Positions 55,501-63,024 are shown, numbered from the stretch's first letter. The stretch: DNA of 64,000 nt from Hermatobates lingyangjiaoensis (GCA_026182355.1 JAPFBL010000313.1:62001-126000), one strand, 5' to 3'. Notes: generated from the sequence alone by a model not told the origin. A program made the numbers and translations.

Positions 55501-57835
55501 GGGACTGTCATGAATTATTAAAAACCCCTTTAACTACTATCAGTGCGAAGATAAACGGTCGCAATTTGATTCGTTTCTAGCTCAAACTATCCATTCTTGA
55601 CTTTTGTAGCTTTTTCACCTCCTCATATTCGTAAACCTAAAAGTAGTTCTAAGTACGTGGATTTTCCTATAGGCAACCCTACCCAACGGGTTGGCAATAG
55701 ACAATAATAATCTAAAAATTGCATTTTTAAATTGCTATTGTAAAATAAGAATAATAATGGTTATTGAAAATCAGATTTATTATAATTATTATCGATTTTA
55801 ATTACACCAGCAGGCATGGAATGCAAGTATATTACATAATGAAACTGAAAATACATTATTTTCATAAAATAATTATTTTGACGACAATCAAGTAAGTAAA
55901 AAATAAACAAAGAAGGCTAAATTCAGGGTCTAGTCGTCAATATCTCAAGGTAGTTTTTACTTTTTCTCACCTCTGCCTCCCAATGCATATCTATGTTTAT
56001 AATGTTATGTTTAAGTGGATCATTTTGAAGCTAACCTTGAACGTTGGACTTCCACCAAAGAGGAACATCTGATTGCAATGTCAGTCTAGAGTCTAGACCA
56101 GGCGTAGGGAACCCGCGGTCTTAAGGCCACATGTGGCCTTTTGAACCGTGAAATGTGGCCTTCTACAGTTTGTTGAGAAAAATGTTTCAAAATATAAAGA
56201 ATTACAATTATGGTAATAAAGACAAAAAAATTCTGGCATTTAGGAAGAAAACTATTCATTAATCATTGCTTGAAGGAATGCTAAGCTTATGGAAAATAAT
56301 TTTCCTGGGTTAACAAATGTAATAAACGAAGGCAGTAAGGACACTACTGAATCTTTTGAAAGATTCAAAACAGATTTAGATGTACTGATCTAGTAACAAA
56401 ATGATAGATCAAGTATTTTACAATATAACTATTATATAAGAATTTGCTTATCTATTCTTGGTGGCCTTTTGGGGAAGTGGACGGTGCTAAAATGGCCTTT
56501 ACTCCAAGAAATTATGTATAATCAACCACCAATATCAAACTATACATACCTAAGACATTGTTTATATATTACATACAATCAATGATCAAACCACAATAAG
56601 AAATGGGAAAACAAGACTAAGATCTTTCAACCGTAGAAAGGGGTTTTTATCAGAGTCTAAAACACAACTAGAAACTGGGTTTTTGACTCTGACGAAGATC
56701 TTGAACAACAAAAAACCCAACTGGGTTGGGTGTTTCCAGTTGTGTTTTAGACTCTGATGAAGACCCCTTTTTACGGTTGAACGATATTAGTCTTGTTTTC
56801 CCATTTCTTATTGTGGTTTGATCATTGATTTGTTATTTCACGTGTTTATGTGAAATCTTTTTATTATTACATACAATATTTCACACTTTGAATATGAATT
56901 CAGTAATCGATCTACCAAATATTTTTATAGATAAAGTTTCACTAATGGCTTACATTAAAAACTTACGGATAAGGAGTTGTTAAGAAGAGTAACGAAGGCG
57001 ATGTTCTCGTTAGTTTCCATCATGTCGGTGAGATTGTGGGGAGCATTCCCAAGAAGATCTCCTTCAGGCACCAACCACGATGGTTTGACAGCAGACTTAA
57101 AATGGGACAGAGCATCTTCCATTTGTGCTTTTTCAGAAGACTCAAATGTCACTTTGGTTCGATAGAATGGATTAGCCACAACAGGATAAGAGCCAATCTC
57201 AACGGTTTGAATAAACTTATTGACAGTACTATTCAATTGCTTCAGCATGCTTGATTCGTCCACACTAAAATACAAAGCCTTTTGATAAAACTTATTATCC
57301 CAGCCAGTAAAATGTTCCTTTTCCATCGCATGAAACCCTGCTTTCATATAAGAAGGGATTCCAGGGAAAACATAGACATTTTTAATAACCACAAAAGGAA
57401 AATAACCACTTCCTAAAACCTTCTTTGGTATTGATGCATGTACAATTCGTGCATTTTCTGGAATTAACGACATTTTAGAAGCAGCATCAATTTTATTTTT
57501 AGAATAAAACCGAGTCCACATTGAAAGAAGTTCATCGTTACTTTTCAAACCAACATCAAATGCTTTAGCGATTGCCTCATATGTAATATCATCATGAGTG
57601 GGCCCTATTCCTCCAGTTGTGATAACCAAGTCAAAGTTATTGGAGAAAAGGCGGACTTCTTGAGCGATTCCTTCTAAAGTGTCTCCTATAACCGAGATCT
57701 TGACTAGCTTGACTCCCAACGAGTGAAGACGTCTGCAAAGGAAGAAAGAATTGTCGTCTTTGACGGTCCCCTTCAGTACCTCATCCCCGATAATAATCAC
57801 GCCAGCAGTCCTAATCCCTCTAGTCCTTTTCTCTC
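43041..57835 (-). CDS. FLAD1: Bifunctional FAD synthase (FLAD1 type), five visible exons
   Basis: Makes FAD from FMN and ATP. Exons: 57835-56967, 52784-52576, 50957-50816, 49645-49524 and 43173-43041; all four junctions are in phase and about 490 residues are visible. Exon 1 shown is the MoCF-like (FAD hydrolase) domain: [32 protein letters not shown]. The rest is the PAPS-reductase-like FAD synthetase domain: [17 protein letters not shown] (ATP-binding), [26 protein letters not shown] (flavin-binding) and the C-terminal G-YTSLGSQ ... YHPAYLLED tail. An upstream exon is needed, because 57835 starts with an acceptor (TTTTAG) in phase 1; it was not found. The introns hold many family A-F elements and, in the last one, the TipE-like gene. 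The Cys pair of the human SLCPF segment is absent (NSSGLSSF). Confidence 0.93.
44570..44850. repeat. Family A cluster (one minus remnant, two plus arms)
   Basis: A truncated minus arm (44573-44625), then plus cores at 44641-44682 and 44753-44795 in tandem, then (TA)n. The first plus core has lost bases in AGAUCUUAGUC. A tandem of cores would give unit-length RNA if both cut. Confidence 0.75.
44870..45190. repeat. Family D inverted pair
   Basis: ACGAAAAACGGTCCGGCAGG is followed by AATAAACAGTGACACATAGAC, a minus core (44956-44996), a CAACTCAACT centre and a plus core (45084-45125), ending TTTTAAGTATATA. (TA)n tracts lie on both sides. Confidence 0.8.
45084..45125 (+). ncRNA. Hammerhead ribozyme-like motif, family D
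   Basis: UUCUC-CUGAGGA-C-GACCG-CCAUUA-CGGUC-GAA-AUAU-U-GAAAA. Stem II is 5 perfect pairs, stem I pairs 4 of 5, AUAU self-pairs, and position 7 of the core is G. Confidence 0.65.
45300..46150. other. GC-richer island with unrecognised open frames
   Basis: A minus-strand frame (45912-45556) contains [10 protein letters not shown], a possible Cys pair, and a plus-strand frame (45887-46130) reads [20 protein letters not shown]. Neither is recognised. The base composition and position between two hammerhead elements suggest the internal part of a retroelement. Confidence 0.35.
46325..46580. repeat. Family A inverted pair, near consensus
   Basis: Minus core 46392-46434 and plus core 46458-46500, with ACACGTGAAACAACAATCAATGATC outside and (TA)n on both sides. 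The arms are nearly identical to each other and to the copies at 58705-58925. Confidence 0.85.
46458..46500 (+). ncRNA. Hammerhead ribozyme-like motif, family A consensus
   Basis: GACU (46458-46461) - CUGACGA - A - GACCG - CUUGUUA - CGGUU - GAA - AGAUCU - U46496 - AGUC (46497-46500). Stem I GACU/AGUC is 4 of 4; stem II has 4 Watson-Crick pairs and one G-U; stem III AGAUCU pairs on itself around a 2-base loop. The NUH cleavage triplet is CUU. The difference from textbook hammerheads is the unpaired base after CUGANGA and the very short stem III, which would favour dimeric folding. Confidence 0.7.
46585..46725 (-). repeat. Family E arm
   Basis: ACACAGAACTATGGAAAAAACAC, then the core at 46623-46657 (reverse complement CTC-CUGGUGA-C-GGUUUAACC-GAA-AAUU-A-GAG), then GCGCACTTGTGAAGCGACGG. 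Position 6 of the core is G in this copy. Confidence 0.65.
46780..47090. repeat. Family E2 inverted pair
   Basis: ATACGAGTTCGAGATTAAC at the left mirrors GTTAATCTCGAACTCGTAT at the right. The cores are at 46839-46870 (minus) and 46978-47008 (plus), the centre is GACGCAACG-rich, and (TA)n follows. A third arm of the family is at 61925-62110. Confidence 0.8.
46978..47008 (+). ncRNA. Hammerhead ribozyme-like motif, family E2
   Basis: CUC-CUGAAGA-C-GG-AUUAC-CC-GAA-AAUU-U-GAG. Stem I CUC/GAG is perfect; stem II is only 2-3 pairs. Confidence 0.6.
47215..47460 (+). repeat. Family F hammerhead element between (TA)n tracts
   Basis: AATAAATTCAAAACGAAGGAAAC at the left is mirrored by GTTTCCTTCGTTTTGAATTTATT at the right. 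The only core is at 47360-47392. GAAACGGTCCAGCGGAC at the left resembles the start of the family D pair (GAAAAACGGTCCGGCAGG). Confidence 0.7.
47360..47392 (+). ncRNA. Hammerhead ribozyme-like motif, family F
   Basis: CUC-CUGAUGA-C-GAC-GAUG-GUC-GAA-AUAU-C-GAU. All core bases are canonical; stem I G-C and A-U, stem II 3 pairs, H17 is C. Confidence 0.6.
47935..48711 (-). CDS. TipE-like sodium-channel auxiliary subunit (two membrane passes), nested in a FAD synthase intron
   Basis: 258 residues from ATG 48711 (an upstream TTG run is open but has no ATG). TM1 at about residues 12-30, an extracellular loop, TM2 at about 143-161, both termini inside. The loop has eight Cys (46, 55, 60, 64, 71, 98, 104, 120), with a C-x4-C-x3-C-x6-C cluster then CRAITVAF, a CGF...C pair and a sequon at Asn110. 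The EPAL block after TM1, the C...C..Y.C..I.V cluster, the CG(F/Y) block and the ..C(V/Y) before TM2 follow TipE and the related BK-beta subunits, which modify voltage-gated channels at the neuronal membrane. The GC-rich 5' half looks like a CpG-rich promoter-proximal region. The last 14 codons are AT-rich and may be read-through past a GTATAA donor at 47980. Confidence 0.65.
   Translation of the reverse strand: MEPGDVEVRVCAAAGALLVAGSLVSAVMVLEPALQVALARALPGDCLVLPPPPVCVQPACTASCTSQYHSCRAITVAFSARGSGQVLRVPLKASVTGCGFTLDCPSFFANYSTEGAFLQCVLIDSHFAIPLESYVPHEASRRIALSLLPFGLLLLCIIYTTSRKLFAKGRPRIQPVPPPPPKSFYEMKIQELERRKLKPKHDVKLEDLRTVTSLLYKPSWYWKQELEKSGAIPPQAFPEHVSVTYKNICVCILESINY
49524..49645 (-). CDS. FLAD1: FAD synthase exon: PLLDW motif
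   Basis: Acceptor TTCACAG before 49645 and donor GTAAGA after 49524. Reads [20 protein letters not shown], then [20 protein letters not shown], ending in a split Gly (GG|G) completed at 43173. Confidence 0.92.
50165..50515. repeat. Family B inverted pair
   Basis: GAGGTAAAATGGATAAACAAAC outer arms; cores 50229-50260 (minus) and 50377-50415 (plus). In the plus core CUGAUGA is CUGAUCA, changing the essential G8. The right flank GTAAATACCACACAATTACGG and GATTGCACAACTAATGACTTA is shared with 29915 and 53560, so the element extends to about 50515. It lies in an intron of FAD synthase. Confidence 0.75.
50816..50957 (-). CDS. FLAD1: FAD synthase exon: GTRRTDP motif
   Basis: Acceptor TTTTGAAAG before 50957 and donor GTATCC after 50816. 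The first base completes Arg; then [19 protein letters not shown] and [20 protein letters not shown]. Confidence 0.92.
51635..51850 (+). repeat. Dispersed repeat R2, copy 2
   Basis: CCAACGACCAACGAG, then TGCATTGATGCACGTTGG, AGGCAGTTCCAAGCCAGAGGC and TTTCGTGGTCGTATGGTC, as at 41620. It lies upstream of, and in line with, the non-LTR fragment that follows. Confidence 0.55.
51930..52210 (+). pseudogene. Non-LTR retrotransposon C-terminus (RNase H/zinc-knuckle end)
   Basis: The plus strand reads [19 protein letters not shown], then [20 protein letters not shown] and [14 protein letters not shown]. The C-x(n)-E-T-x2-H/Y-x3-E-C-P-A, R-x3-LG and L-x-FI/YI-x-x-S/T-G spacing is the usual end of Jockey/R1-type polyproteins after RNase H. 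It lies in an intron of FAD synthase. Confidence 0.65.
52576..52784 (-). CDS. FLAD1: FAD synthase exon: ATP-binding FNGGKDC motif
   Basis: Acceptor ATATTAG before 52784 and donor GTGCAT after 52576. Reads [20 protein letters not shown], then [17 protein letters not shown] and [25 protein letters not shown]-type PP-loop of the PAPS-reductase fold. Confidence 0.92.
53222..53590. repeat. Family B inverted pair with a TA-rich centre
   Basis: Minus core 53284-53316 and plus core 53447-53482 (CUGAUGA-U-GAACAC-AAA-GUGUUC-GAA-ACGCGU-U intact in the plus arm). The right outer flank is ACCACACAATTACGG. It is in the FAD synthase intron between the MoCF-like and FNGGKDC exons. Confidence 0.8.
53830..54065 (-). 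repeat. Dispersed repeat R2, copy 3 (inverted)
   Basis: Reverse complement of the series at 41620 and 51635: GACCATACGACCACGAGTACG, GGCCTCTAGTCCAGAAC, CATGCACTGATGTGCATCG, TTCGTTGGTCGTTGG. Confidence 0.55.
54066..56090. other. Intron sequence without recognised elements
   Basis: Between the MoCF-like exon and the next FAD synthase exon. No domain-bearing frame was seen. A short core-like GGACGAAAGTATCTCAG on the minus strand near 55255 lacks a convincing stem. Confidence 0.4.
56578..56865. repeat. Family A inverted pair, divergent
   Basis: Minus core 56614-56656 and plus core 56750-56792, with the hairpin stem changed to GACC-CCUUUUUA-CGGUU in the plus arm. The centre holds extra GTTGGGTTTTTGAC half-copies. 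It is in the FAD synthase intron, about 100 bases from the exon at 56967. Confidence 0.75.
56967..57835 (-). CDS. FLAD1: FAD synthase exon: MoCF-like domain
   Basis: Acceptor TTGTTTTAG before 57835 and donor GTAAGT at 56966. Begins [20 protein letters not shown] once an upstream base is added. GIGPTHDD and FPGIPS are the conserved MoCF-like motifs. 289 codons, phase 0 at the end. Confidence 0.92.
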
Positions 57836-58200
57836 CTAAAACAATCCAGACACTGATTTGTATTTCAATCTAATCATAGGTGCCTGCATCAAAGGAAGTG
57901 ACTAGTCCTAAAAAAAATGTTTCTTTTTAAACAGTTTTTTTTTCACTTCACAAGACTTTGTAACAGTTGTAAAACTCCTATCGCATTTTATAACACAAGT
58001 GAATCATACATTTATCATGAATATAGACTAATTGGATACATTCATACATACATTCATAAGTGGATAATTTAAAAACATAATCTCATTTGTTCATTCTTAA
58101 TAAACTTTAGTCAGGTTAATTTATATCTGCAAATATATTGTCTTTGTATAGATTTAGACAGATCAACAAAAGAAAAAATCTTATAAAATGATTTACTTGA
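57836..58200. other. Start of the FAD synthase upstream intron
   Basis: The frame 5' of the acceptor at 57836 closes quickly without an ATG, so a further exon is required. None was identified up to the end of the window. Confidence 0.5.
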
Positions 58201-58219
58201 TAATAATAATAATAATATA

Positions 58220-58450
58220 GTAATATATATATATACTCACACAAAAGACTCACAACGATATTTTGACAGTCGTCGTCATCGAGTAGAAGTAGTCCCTTTG
58301 AGTAGCTGAAGCTAACAAACGAGTTAGCTTCAGCTACTCAAAGGGACTACTTCTACCCGATGACGACGACTGTCAAAATATCGTTGTGAATCTTTTGTGT
58401 GTGTCTTTATTTGTTTTTCTCTTTCCTGTGTGAACTAGTAGTTTTGATTT
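58220..58450. repeat. Family C inverted pair next to (TA)n
   Basis: ACACAAAAGACTCACAACGATATTTTGACAG, GTCGTCGTCATCGAGTAGAAG, a CTTTGAGTAGCTGAAGCTAAC centre and the mirror image. The family core is CCGAUGA-C-GAC-GACU-GUC-GAA-AUAU-C-G, with CC instead of CU at its start in every intact copy; here GAA is also CAA/AAA. Confidence 0.7.
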
Positions 58451-58459
58451 ATATATATA

Positions 58460-58700
58460 TCAATGATCTGATCAAACCACAATATGAAAATGGGAAAACA
58501 AGATTAAGATCTTTCAATCGTAACAAGCGGTCTTCGTCAGAGTCAAAAACCCAACTGAATTTGAATCAGTTGGGTTTTTGACTCTGACGAAGACCGCTTG
58601 TTACGGTTGAAAGGTCTTAGTCTTCTTTTCCCATTTTTATAATGTGGTTTGATCATTAATTGTTATTTCACGTGTTTATGTAAAATCGTTTTATCGATTA
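58460..58700. repeat. Family A inverted pair
   Basis: Minus core 58502-58544 and plus core 58580-58622. (TA)n at both outer ends. Confidence 0.8.
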
Positions 58701-58704
58701 TATA

Positions 58705-58930
58705 TATATGATCAAACCACAATAAGAAATGGGAAAACAAGACTAAGATCTTTCAACCGTAACAAGCGGACTTCGTCAGAGTCAAAAACCCAACTCAGTG
58801 GTTTTTGACTCTGACGAAGACCGCTTGTTACGGTTGAAAGATCTTAGTCTTGTTTTCCCATTTCTTATTGTGGTTTGATCATTGATTTGTTGTTTCACGT
58901 GTTTATGTGAAATCTTTATATATATATATA
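58705..58930. repeat. Family A inverted pair
   Basis: Minus core 58741-58783 and plus core 58807-58849. The plus tail is complete to TTTCACGTGTTTATGTGAAATCTTT and (TA)n. Confidence 0.85.
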
Positions 58931-58932
58931 TA

Positions 58933-59450
58933 AAAAGCTTTCACATAAACACGTGAAATAACAATCAATGATCAAACCACAATAAGAAATGGGAAAACAA
59001 GACTAAGATCTTTCAACCGTAACAAGCTGTCTTCGTCAGAGTCAAAAACCCAACTGAACACTAGATGCAGAAAACATCTAGTGATCAAACAACAATAAGA
59101 AATGGGAAAACAAGACTAAGATCTTTCAACCGTAACAAGCGGTCTTCGTCAGAGTCAAAAACCCAACTGAACACTAGATGCAGAAAACATCTGGTGAGGA
59201 GTTGAGAAGAGTGGGAGGGAAGAGTGGTATTTTAAAAGGGTTGTTTCCTGTGCTTTCACCCTTTTAAAATACCACTCTTCCCTCCCACTCTTCTCAACTT
59301 CTCAACTCCTCACCAGATGTTTTCTGCATCTAGTTTCAGTTGGGTTTTTGACTCTGACGAAGACCGCTTGTTACGGTTGAAAGATCTTAGTCTTGTTTTC
59401 CCATTTCTTATTGTGGTTTGATCATTGATATATATATATATATATATATA
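58933..59450. repeat. Family A compound element with long-form centre
   Basis: Two minus arms in tandem (cores 59001-59043 and 59114-59156), then an inverted centre built from GATGCAGAAAACATCTGGTGAG and GTGGGAGGGAAGAG, then one plus arm (core 59350-59392) and (TA)n. The centre matches the filler at 37860-37930. Confidence 0.8.
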
Positions 59451-59595
59451 CCATGATAAACGAAAAACGGTCCGGCAAGACAGATAACACTTACAATAAA
59501 CCGCCATTACAGTCGAAATATTGAAAAGTGAGTCCTTGTTTTGTTTCAATCTATGTGTCACAGTTTATTTTAAGTATATATATATATATATATAT
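59450..59595 (+). repeat. Family D truncated arm
   Basis: ACGAAAAACGGTCCGGCAAG, then a jump to CCGCCATTACAGTCGAAATATTG and GTCACAGTTTATTTTAAGTATATA. The CUGANGA half is deleted. (TA)n on both sides. Confidence 0.65.
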
Positions 59596-59597
59596 AG

Positions 59598-60175
59598 ATT
59601 CATAGCCAACATATGATTAATCACAGGTCGTCGGTTGGCAAACGCAGTGACATTCCCGTTCCTACTCACGCCAGTTCTCACGGACTCCTGAGGCAGGTCC
59701 TACAGGTGTACAGGTCCTGAGGCAGATTGATGAGACTAATTCGAAAGTCATTTTGAGAGCACATATTAGTTTTGTTGGTAGTAAATCTGCTCCTGGGGTT
59801 ATACTCAATCGTTAATTGTTCGTTTATTTTAGCCTTTTTTACTTATCAATTTAATTTTTTAATTTTTATTTTTATTTTTAGTTTGGTTTTTTACAAGTTG
59901 TTAATAATTTTTAATTTTATTTTTAGTTAAATGTTTTCATTCATTAAATCTTTATCTAGCTTTTATTTCTTTATCTTCCTTTTCTCTCCTCCCTTCGAAA
60001 GTTGACTACACTGTTTCAGTGCTTCTTTTTGAACGCAAGCCAGTCATTATCAGCCTTTGGAGCGATTCACATCTATTCCTGACGACGAGTACATCGAAAG
60101 ATAATAGTGAGTTTCAGGGATTTTATTTCTGAATGCTCTTTTCACAATTCTAGTTTATATATATATATATATATA
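59598..60175 (+). pseudogene. Penelope-like element 3' end: endonuclease tail plus hammerhead-like motif
   Basis: The plus strand reads HSQHMINHRSSVGKRSDIPV, then PTHASSHGL. The HRS...(D)(I/L)PV..H..SHG pattern is that of the helix-rich tail of PLE GIY-YIG proteins. After 200 bases of T-rich 3' sequence a core-like CUGACGA-C-GA-GUACA-UC-GAA-AGAU (60108-60132) follows, then TTTCAGGGATTTTATTTC and (TA)n. Element end, ribozyme-like motif and TA target are in the order expected. Confidence 0.5.
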
Positions 60176-60204
60176 TATAAATCAAAACTTGAAATAGTCC
60201 AACA

Positions 60205-60321
60205 GGACTACTAGTTCACACAGGAAAGAGAAAAACAAATAAAGACACACACAAAAGACTCACAACGATATTTCGACAGTCGTCGTCATCGGGCAGAACT
60301 AGTCCCTTTGAGTAGCTGAAG

Positions 60322-60345
<24 letters not shown>
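60205..60345 (-). repeat. Family C arm
   Basis: TAGTTCACACAGGAAAGAG, ACTCACAACGATATTTCGACAG (core 60264-60296), then CCTTTGAGTAGCTGAAGC running into (TA)n. Confidence 0.7.
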
Positions 60346-60354
<9 letters not shown>

Positions 60355-60399
60355 CTATATATATATATTTATATATATATTACCTTTTTGAAAATTTCA

Positions 60400-60800
60400 T
60401 ACTAGAAAAAGCTCCTAGAATGAACGATCAAAAAGGTAATTTTGCCAACCAGTTGCGCTTGTTTGGAAACCTAGGGCTAGTTTTGCCAACACTGACAACC
60501 CCTAACCTGTCAGTGTAACCTTAGTTAACTTGTTCACTTATTGTTTTTGATATGTAATTTAACTATTAGATTCATTTGTTAAGGTAATTGTAATTAATCG
60601 TGTGTTTTGCTGAAGATGGTGAACGTACACCGAAACATGTTCAATAATAAAACAAGAAATTATGGTGAATTAATTTTTAAGTTGAGTTCTGAGTTGAAGA
60701 AAAAATTTCGTATTTTGGAAAAATATAAGACAAAATTAAATCAAGTGGAAACAGACATCCAGTTTTTAAAAGCATATATATATATATATATATATTGAGT
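60400..60800 (+). pseudogene. Penelope-like element 5' end, start codon inside a hammerhead core
   Basis: A 5' leader (60400-60606) leads to the core at 60607-60644; its ATG (60616-60618) opens MVNVHRNMFNNKTRNYGELI, then FKLSSELKKKFRILEKYKTK, before the frame is swallowed by (TA)n. The GEL(I/V)FxL..ELK block matches the PLE fragment at 6310-6490, which continues into ...EGLLPKYTN. The copy is thus the first 50 codons of a PLE protein. Confidence 0.65.
60607..60644 (+). ncRNA. Hammerhead ribozyme-like motif overlapping a PLE start codon
   Basis: UUG-CUGAAGA-U-GGUG-AACGUA-CACC-GAA-ACAUGU-U-CAA. Stem I is UUG/CAA where family K has ACC/GGU and family E UCUU/AAGA; stem II is GGUG/CACC where family K has GACUGG/CCAGUC. 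These are clean compensatory differences. Confidence 0.7.
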
Positions 60801-60989
60801 GTGAACTATATATATATATATATATATATATAGTTTTTTTTTTAATTTGTTTATTGCTTCATTTACTATTCTTCTCCTTCTGTTATTTTTATTTGCTTTT
60901 ATTTGTTCTTTTTAGTTATTTTTCTCTCTGTAGTTAGTAGCTTACCTAGGGCGGCCGGCAGAGTGCGTGCGTGTTCGTTTGCATTCGGC

Positions 60990-61106
60990 CTACCACTCAG
61001 TTAGCTTCAGGTACTCAAAGGGACTACTTCTACCCGATGACGACGACTGTCGAAATATCGTTGTGTCTTTTGTGTGTGTCTTTTTTGTTTTTTCTCTTTC
61101 ATGTGT

Positions 61107-61137
<31 letters not shown>

Positions 61138-61140
61138 TCA
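60990..61140 (+). repeat. Family C arm
   Basis: GTTAGCTTCAGGTACTCAAAGG, then the core ACCCGAUGA-C-GAC-GACU-GUC-GAA-AUAU-C-G (61031-61062) and TGTGTGTC, ending in (TA)n. Confidence 0.7.
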
Positions 61141-61920
61141 CAGAAAGAAAACACATACAAGTGTTCATAAAATCTCACTAACATATTGGACTGCATCATC
61201 ATCAGTCACTAAGGAAACAAACCTGACTTCATCTTCAGAGCAGATCTTTCTACCTGTTGACGAGTCAAGATAAAATACCGTAATGAGCTTTTGTAATCTC
61301 TCATGATGTATTCATATGGGTTTCGAGATGATCTATGCTAAGTTATCTCAGTATTGTAACTTTACAAATGGTTATACTTTCGTTTCACTTGTACTTTACT
61401 GTCCTCGATGTCACAGCTTCCTTTACAGTTGTTATTTACCTTTTGCCGGAGTTTTATATCCACTATCCCCACTTTCAAAACTATTGTGAATCTTTGGTCA
61501 CTGATTTTTGTTTCACATGTTCATTGTGAAATCTTATTACTACTATATACCTTTTATAAATATTAGTCATTGAAATAATCTAGGAATTACCTTTTTTGAC
61601 ACAATTTGAATTAATATCACTAAATAAATATTGTTTTTCCAAGTAAAAACAAATTTATTAAAATATTACATAAAAGAACTTTTGACATACACTAAAAAAT
61701 AAAAACAGTATTATTTAAATTAAGAAAAAAGCGTTATTTATCGAATCACTAGTTCAAGCAAAGCAGCACCAGCCATCTCATTAATATGTATGTCTTCAAT
61801 GAGACTCGTTCATTATAATGTAAGTAGATGATTGAAAGTACTCAATGTACTAAATTGTTGCATAAAATAAGTGTAGTATTAACAATTTCCTCTTTTTTCA
61901 TTATTATTATTACTGATATA
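61141..61920. other. Stretch without recognised features
   Basis: Short frames at 60967-61273 and 61335-61529 have no domain signal. Nothing supportable was seen. Confidence 0.4.
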
Positions 61921-61924
61921 TATA

Positions 61925-62110
61925 TATACACGAGTTCAAAATTCAAGAAGAGTAATACACAGAGTAAGGAAACACACTTACAGACTCAAATTTTCGTGTA
62001 ATCCGTCTTCAGGAGAAAAGAGAAAGGGAGACCAAGCACGTTGTAGACGCAACGGCAAGTAACCCATTAACGGTATAACAGGCTACTTGCCGTTGCGTTT
62101 TGTAAAGCTC
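61925..62110 (-). repeat. Family E2 arm
   Basis: ACGAGTTCAAAATTCAAGAAG, the core at 61984-62015 (reverse complement CUC-CUGAAGA-C-GGAUUACAC-GAA-AAUU-U-GAG), then CAAGCACGTTGTAGACGCAACGG and its inverted repeat near 62085. It is preceded by (TA)n. Confidence 0.7.
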
Positions 62111-62783
62111 GTGGCCTTCTCATGTAAGGCTCATTTGGCCCCTACCTCTATTATATTAACCTCTAGTACAGAGAGAGGTTAGCAATCCTGACAATAAGAA
62201 TGGGTTCTATTGGATATTCGGAGAGAGATAAGTTGTGGATTTTTTCGAGAAAGTAGAAGGTGTTTTTACTGAGGGAGAGTTAGCTGTTTACCAATGGATA
62301 GCACATAGTCTACAAATGCTGAAATTCTTTCAGTGAGTCAGCTATCACTGTATACTATTGGTCTGCCAGGAGGAGGATTGATGGGCATTCGGAAAGTCAA
62401 TATTAGGAATATTACTTACTAGGTTAATTTTGGAATGTTTATACTGAATCGTATTTGTTAAAATTTATTTTTTGTTCTCTATTTATCTTGTATTTATCAT
62501 TTTTATGTATTTATCTTGTTCTCTATTATTTATTTTTGACAGCGCAGTATTGTTTATTATTATTTTTTCACAATCTTTCACTAATCTTAATTTATTTTTC
62601 CTCCTTCTCTTGAAACGTCCAAATACATACAACGAGGGATCATATTATCAAACTTTAATTTACAGTGAAATCCAACAGTGCCCTTAAAGGTGAATAAGTG
62701 CCGTTTTTAACAGTTCTACAAGTTAAAATATATCACAAGATCAAAACAGTTGAACCTCAGAACTTTTACAACTGATCTGATTA

Positions 62784-63024
62784 TACAGGGTGTCCATAAA
62801 GTCTCTATACAATTTGAAAAAAAATATCACAAAAGCAGTTTATAAGATATCTTACCTAAGTTTGTTTTATTTTAACAAGTGTTTATTAAATCATATACAA
62901 TAATATTAAATAGTGTCTTTCATATAACACTAATTAAAATAAAACAACTCTGGTTAAGATATCTTACGAACTGCTTTTGTAATACATTTTTCAAAGTGTA
63001 AAGAGAAGTTATGGACACACTGTA
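62784..63024. mobile_element. Mariner-like MITE
   Basis: TA dinucleotides flank termini CAGGGTGTCCATAAAGTC and (reverse complement of the right end) CAGTGTGTCCATAACTTC. The inverted similarity continues inward for about 80-100 bases (AAGCAGTTTATAAGATATCTTA against TAAGATATCTTACGAACTGC). With no coding capacity and a TA target site it fits a Tc1/mariner-type foldback MITE. Confidence 0.75.

Noticed and set aside
56095..56540. CAGGCGTAGGGAACCCGCGG...GGCCACATGTGGCC as a hAT element
   Set aside because: The left end resembles hAT termini and GGCCTTTTG recurs near 56464, but I could not find a matching right terminus or a target duplication.
44570..59450. Regularly recurring identical units as a CRISPR array
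   Set aside because: Units are long, inverted, irregularly spaced, bounded by TA tracts and set within a eukaryotic gene; there is no spacer structure.
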